Below, in pieces: positions 3,933 through 6,528 of a stretch of DNA of 6,528 nt. The translations under genes were made by a program, and so were the position numbers. Origin of the DNA: CAZFNU01 sp964520445 (GTDB lineage Bacteria; Patescibacteriota; Minisyncoccia; UBA6257; JAKLIH01); contig CAZFNU010000036.1 of NCBI GenBank assembly GCA_964520445.1, positions 1 through 6,528 on the forward strand, in the 5' to 3' direction. Under the pieces are notes generated by a model, which was not told the origin of the DNA, did no database searches, and was given only the letters and a program-made list of their open reading frames with translations. Each line of letters starts with the position of its first letter. The stretch's first letter is position 1.

Positions 3933-6528
3933 ATGACAAAATTTTTCACTAATTTATTAGTAGTATTTTTAATTATGTTGGGAATAATATATTTATTCTC
4001 AACAGTAGATAAGTTAAATGTAACTAAAACAGAAGTTAATTTAAATGAATTAGTTTTAGATATTGTAAATGGGAAAATTAAAAAGATTATTGTTAAACCA
4101 GATATGATTGCTGGTTTTCTTGATGATAAAAGTCAAGTGATTGCGAAAAAAGAAACTAGCATTTCCTTGTTTGAAACTTTAAAATACTATGAAGTACCAA
4201 GCAGTACTATTCAAAGTTTGAATATTTCTTTTGAAGAGAATATAGACTGGGGAGGAATTTTAAGTTTAGTTTCTATGATTGTTTTACCTATAGCAGTAGT
4301 AGTAATATTTTTTGTATTAATGGGAAGATCAGGGAAACAAGGACCAGGACAAATCTTTAATTTTTCTCAAGCTAATTTAAAACAATTCTTACCTAATAAG
4401 GATAGTATTAAATTTAAAGATGTAGCTGGATTAAAAGAAGCTAAGGAAGAACTATATGAGATAGTAGAATTTTTAAAAAGTCCAAAGAAATTTACAGATT
4501 TAGGAGCAAAGATACCTAGGGGAGTTTTATTAATGGGATTACCAGGCACGGGAAAAACTATGATTGCAAGGGCCACTGCTTCAGAAAGTGGTGTTCCTTT
4601 CTTTTATATTTCTGGGGCAGAGTTTGTAGAAATGTTTGTGGGTGTGGGCTCGTCTGTTAAAAAAGACACTCCGGTTTTAATAAAAGAAAATGGAGAAGTG
4701 AAATTAATTTCAATAGGAGATTTTGTTGATAAGTATTATAAAGAAGACGAAAGCGGAAATTTGAAATTGGTTAATGGGATAGAAACATTAGGTTTTAATT
4801 CTGATAAAAATGGTTTTCACGGGAGTAGATCTGAGAATAAAAAGTTTTTTGGATCGAGTTCTTGACAACCAGTAAAAGCTGTTTATAGACATAAAACCAA
4901 TAAAATATATGAAATACAATATATTGGAGGTAGTATAGAAACTACGGCTGATCATAGCATTTTTGTTAGAAGTAGGAATATGGTTGTATCTAAAAAAGTT
5001 TCAGATTTAAAGCCTGGAGAAATTTTAGTTAATTTGCCATTTAAAGTACGAAGTACTTTTATTCCTGGTATTGGGACAACACACAAGATAAAGTCGCACA
5101 TATTTGATGATAAAGAAGCTTACGAAATTATTAATACTGGATTAAGATTATATGATGACGTTTTGGAATTAAAACAATATCAATATGAATACGTTTTAGC
5201 TAATAGGGGTATAAAGAACCAATATACTATAGGGAGAGAATTAGGAATTAGTCAAACATGTGTTAAAGATTGGCAAATTAAAGGAAAAGTGCCTGTCGTT
5301 ATCAATAGTAGTGTGTATAGGAATGGAACATTGCCAAGAATTGCTATCACTGATGGTTTGATGAGATTATTTGGGTATTATACGGCTGAAGGAAGGACGG
5401 AAAAATATTTTACTCAATGGACTTTTGGTTCTCATGAAAAAGATTTACATAGAGATTGCATTGATCTAATTAAAGAGATATTTAATATTACTCCACACTG
5501 TAGGGAAGTTAAAGAATGTAATTCTTACAGAATTACTATCCATTCTGTATATATAGCTAAGTTTTTTGAAAAATATTGTGGAACAGGTAGCCATAATAAA
5601 CATATTCCTGAGTTTTTATGAAAATTACCAAAGCATTATTTTATAGAGTTTTTAAGAGGTTATTCTGATGGCGATGGTTATATTACAGTTGAAAAGAAAT
5701 TATGTATGTCTTCTGTTTCTAAACAATTAATTTTAGAGTTATCTTGATTAGGCAGTATGCACGGGATTAAAAGTGGGATAGGCATGGGTATTAGTAAGGC
5801 AATGGACATAAGTGGTAGAGGTGTTATAACTTCCGCGAGAAAATATTGAACATTGACAATAGGCAGAACAGCAAATCCTTTTATCGAGAAACATTTGTTT
5901 CCTAGCCAATATAAAAAACCTATAATTCATAAGATAATAGAAAAAGAATATGATGATTATGTTTATGACTTATGTGGTTGTGGTAACGAAGCTTTTTTTG
6001 GAGGAGAGAAACCAGTGTTATTGCATAATAGCCGTGTTAAATCAGCTTTTGCCGTTGCTAAAAAAGCCGCGCCGTCAATTTTATTCATTGATGAGATTGA
6101 TGCTATTGGAAGAGAAAGAGGGTCTGGAATAGGAGGAGGACAAGATGAAAGAGAACAAACATTGAATCAAATTCTTGTAGAGATGGATGGGTTTGATAAA
6201 GATAGTCACGTAATTGTAATGGCGGCTACGAATCGCGGAGATACGTTAGACCCAGCTTTATTACGTCCTGGCAGATTTGATCGTAGAATATTCTTAGATT
6301 TACCTGATAAAGAGGAAAGAAAACAAATTTTAAAAATTCACTTAGATAGTAAGAAATTTGATGATAAAATTGATTTAGATAAGATAGCTTCACGTACACC
6401 TGGTTTTTCAGGGGCTGACCTTGAAAATTTAATTAACGAAGGAACCATTTTAGCTGCTAGAAGGAATAAAAAGAAAGTTGAAGAAGTTGATTTATTGGAA
6501 TCAGTAGAAAAGGTTATGATGGGCCCGG
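3933..6528 (+). CDS. ftsH: ATP-dependent membrane zinc protease FtsH, intein-containing, 3' end cut by the window
   Basis: FtsH is a hexameric AAA+ protease of the cytoplasmic membrane that extracts and degrades membrane and misfolded proteins. Visible are TM1 (about residues 5-24), an extracytoplasmic domain, TM2 (about 107-129), the linker IKFKDVAGLKEAKEEL, Walker A GLPGTGKT (202-209; usually GPPGTGKT) and the pore loop FVGVG just before the insertion. After the intein come Walker B ILFIDEID (6078-6101) and the second region of homology, ATNRGDTLDPALLRPGRFDRR, with its arginine-finger positions. The sequence stops at VMMGP; the HExxH protease site would follow outside the window. The host part uses only TGG for Trp (one codon) and no UGA. 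An intein (4653-6029) must be spliced out to give FVGVGS-SRVKSAF, the expected FtsH sequence. It is the second gene of a transcript with the upstream membrane protein; no Shine-Dalgarno site precedes the ATG. With the standard code it would look like a frame-broken pseudogene. Confidence 0.95.
4653..6029 (+). mobile_element. Full-size intein with HTH and LAGLIDADG homing endonuclease inside FtsH
   Basis: 459 codons in frame with ftsH, starting at Ser1 (TCT at 4653) and ending at Asn459 (AAT at 6027); the +1 residue is Ser. Splicing landmarks are block A (SVKKDTPVLI), block B TADHSIFV with Thr98 and His101, block F (YVYDLCGCGNEAFFGG) and block G VLLHN with the penultimate His. All residues expected of a class 1 intein are present. 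Between the splicing halves are a helix-turn-helix (about residues 186-213, TIGRELGISQTCVKDWQ) and two LAGLIDADG motifs: LFGYYTAEG (acidic Glu246) and LRGYSDGDG (acidic Asp341). The endonuclease thus looks active. Four in-frame UGAs (intein residues 71, 323, 365, 399) sit where Trp or another aromatic is expected, for example W-QPVKAVYRHKTN and ELS-W-LGSMHGIKS; two other Trp codons are TGG. UGA use suggests long residence in, or transfer from, a host with the same code. The inserted site is the pore loop of an essential ATPase, a typical conserved intein location. Confidence 0.95.

Noticed and set aside
3217..5849. UGA as glycine (code 25), the usual recoding in CPR bacteria
   Set aside because: No conserved glycine in IF-2 or in the FtsH host part is encoded by UGA, and the seven UGA positions fit aromatic residues. 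It is not fully excluded, since the alignments could not be run.
5950..6132. Short + strand frame overlapping the intein-FtsH junction
   Set aside because: It lies in another frame across a region where the intein C-terminus and the Walker B motif are clear in the ftsH frame.
3933..6528. ftsH as a pseudogene broken by several stops and a foreign insertion
   Set aside because: All interrupting codons are UGA in the same frame, the insertion has every intein splicing residue, and both flanks join into a normal FtsH sequence without any frame change.
1..6528. CRISPR arrays, insertion sequences or transposon ends
   Set aside because: No regularly spaced repeats, transposase sequence or terminal inverted repeats were seen; the only mobile element is the intein.

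Overview
The window is AT-rich bacterial DNA from a draft assembly; a run of ten Ns at 3357-3366 marks a scaffold gap. The short IF-2 without an N-terminal domain and the small gene set suggest an uncultivated, reduced bacterium of the Patescibacteria (CPR) type. That placement is inference. The clearest trait is genetic-code recoding: UGA is a sense codon here. Seven in-frame TGA triplets (3217, 3459, 3648, 4863, 5619, 5745, 5847) interrupt two otherwise continuous genes. The contexts fit tryptophan (code 4) better than glycine (code 25, known from Absconditabacteria and Gracilibacteria), while UAA and UAG still act as stops. With the standard code the window looks like a string of broken fragments; with UGA read as Trp it resolves into a few whole genes.

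Left part (1-611): a small zinc-finger-like gene (263-499, +) has its own promoter and the only strong Shine-Dalgarno site in the window. It meets, at a shared bidirectional terminator, a leftward unit that ends in a tRNA-Cys(GCA) gene (521-596, -). Going upstream, that leftward unit is infB (987-2474) then rbfA (609-968) then tRNA-Cys, so it holds translation initiation and 30S maturation genes together. It is driven by a good sigma70-type promoter at 2513-2541.

Right part (2579-6528): a divergent consensus promoter (TTGACA, 17 bases, TATACT) drives a proline- and threonine-rich single-pass membrane protein (2665-3911, with three UGA codons and the gap). After 21 bases comes ftsH (3933 to the window end), which encodes the membrane AAA+ protease. 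ftsH is interrupted just after its pore-loop motif FVG by a full-size 459-residue intein (4653-6029). The intein has intact splicing residues, a helix-turn-helix and a two-motif LAGLIDADG endonuclease, and four of its six Trp codons are UGA. Removing it restores a normal FtsH sequence (FVGVGS-SRVKSAF). The FtsH zinc-protease domain lies beyond the window.

The most interesting content is therefore the combination of UGA=Trp recoding with an intein that depends on it, placed inside the pore of an essential quality-control protease.
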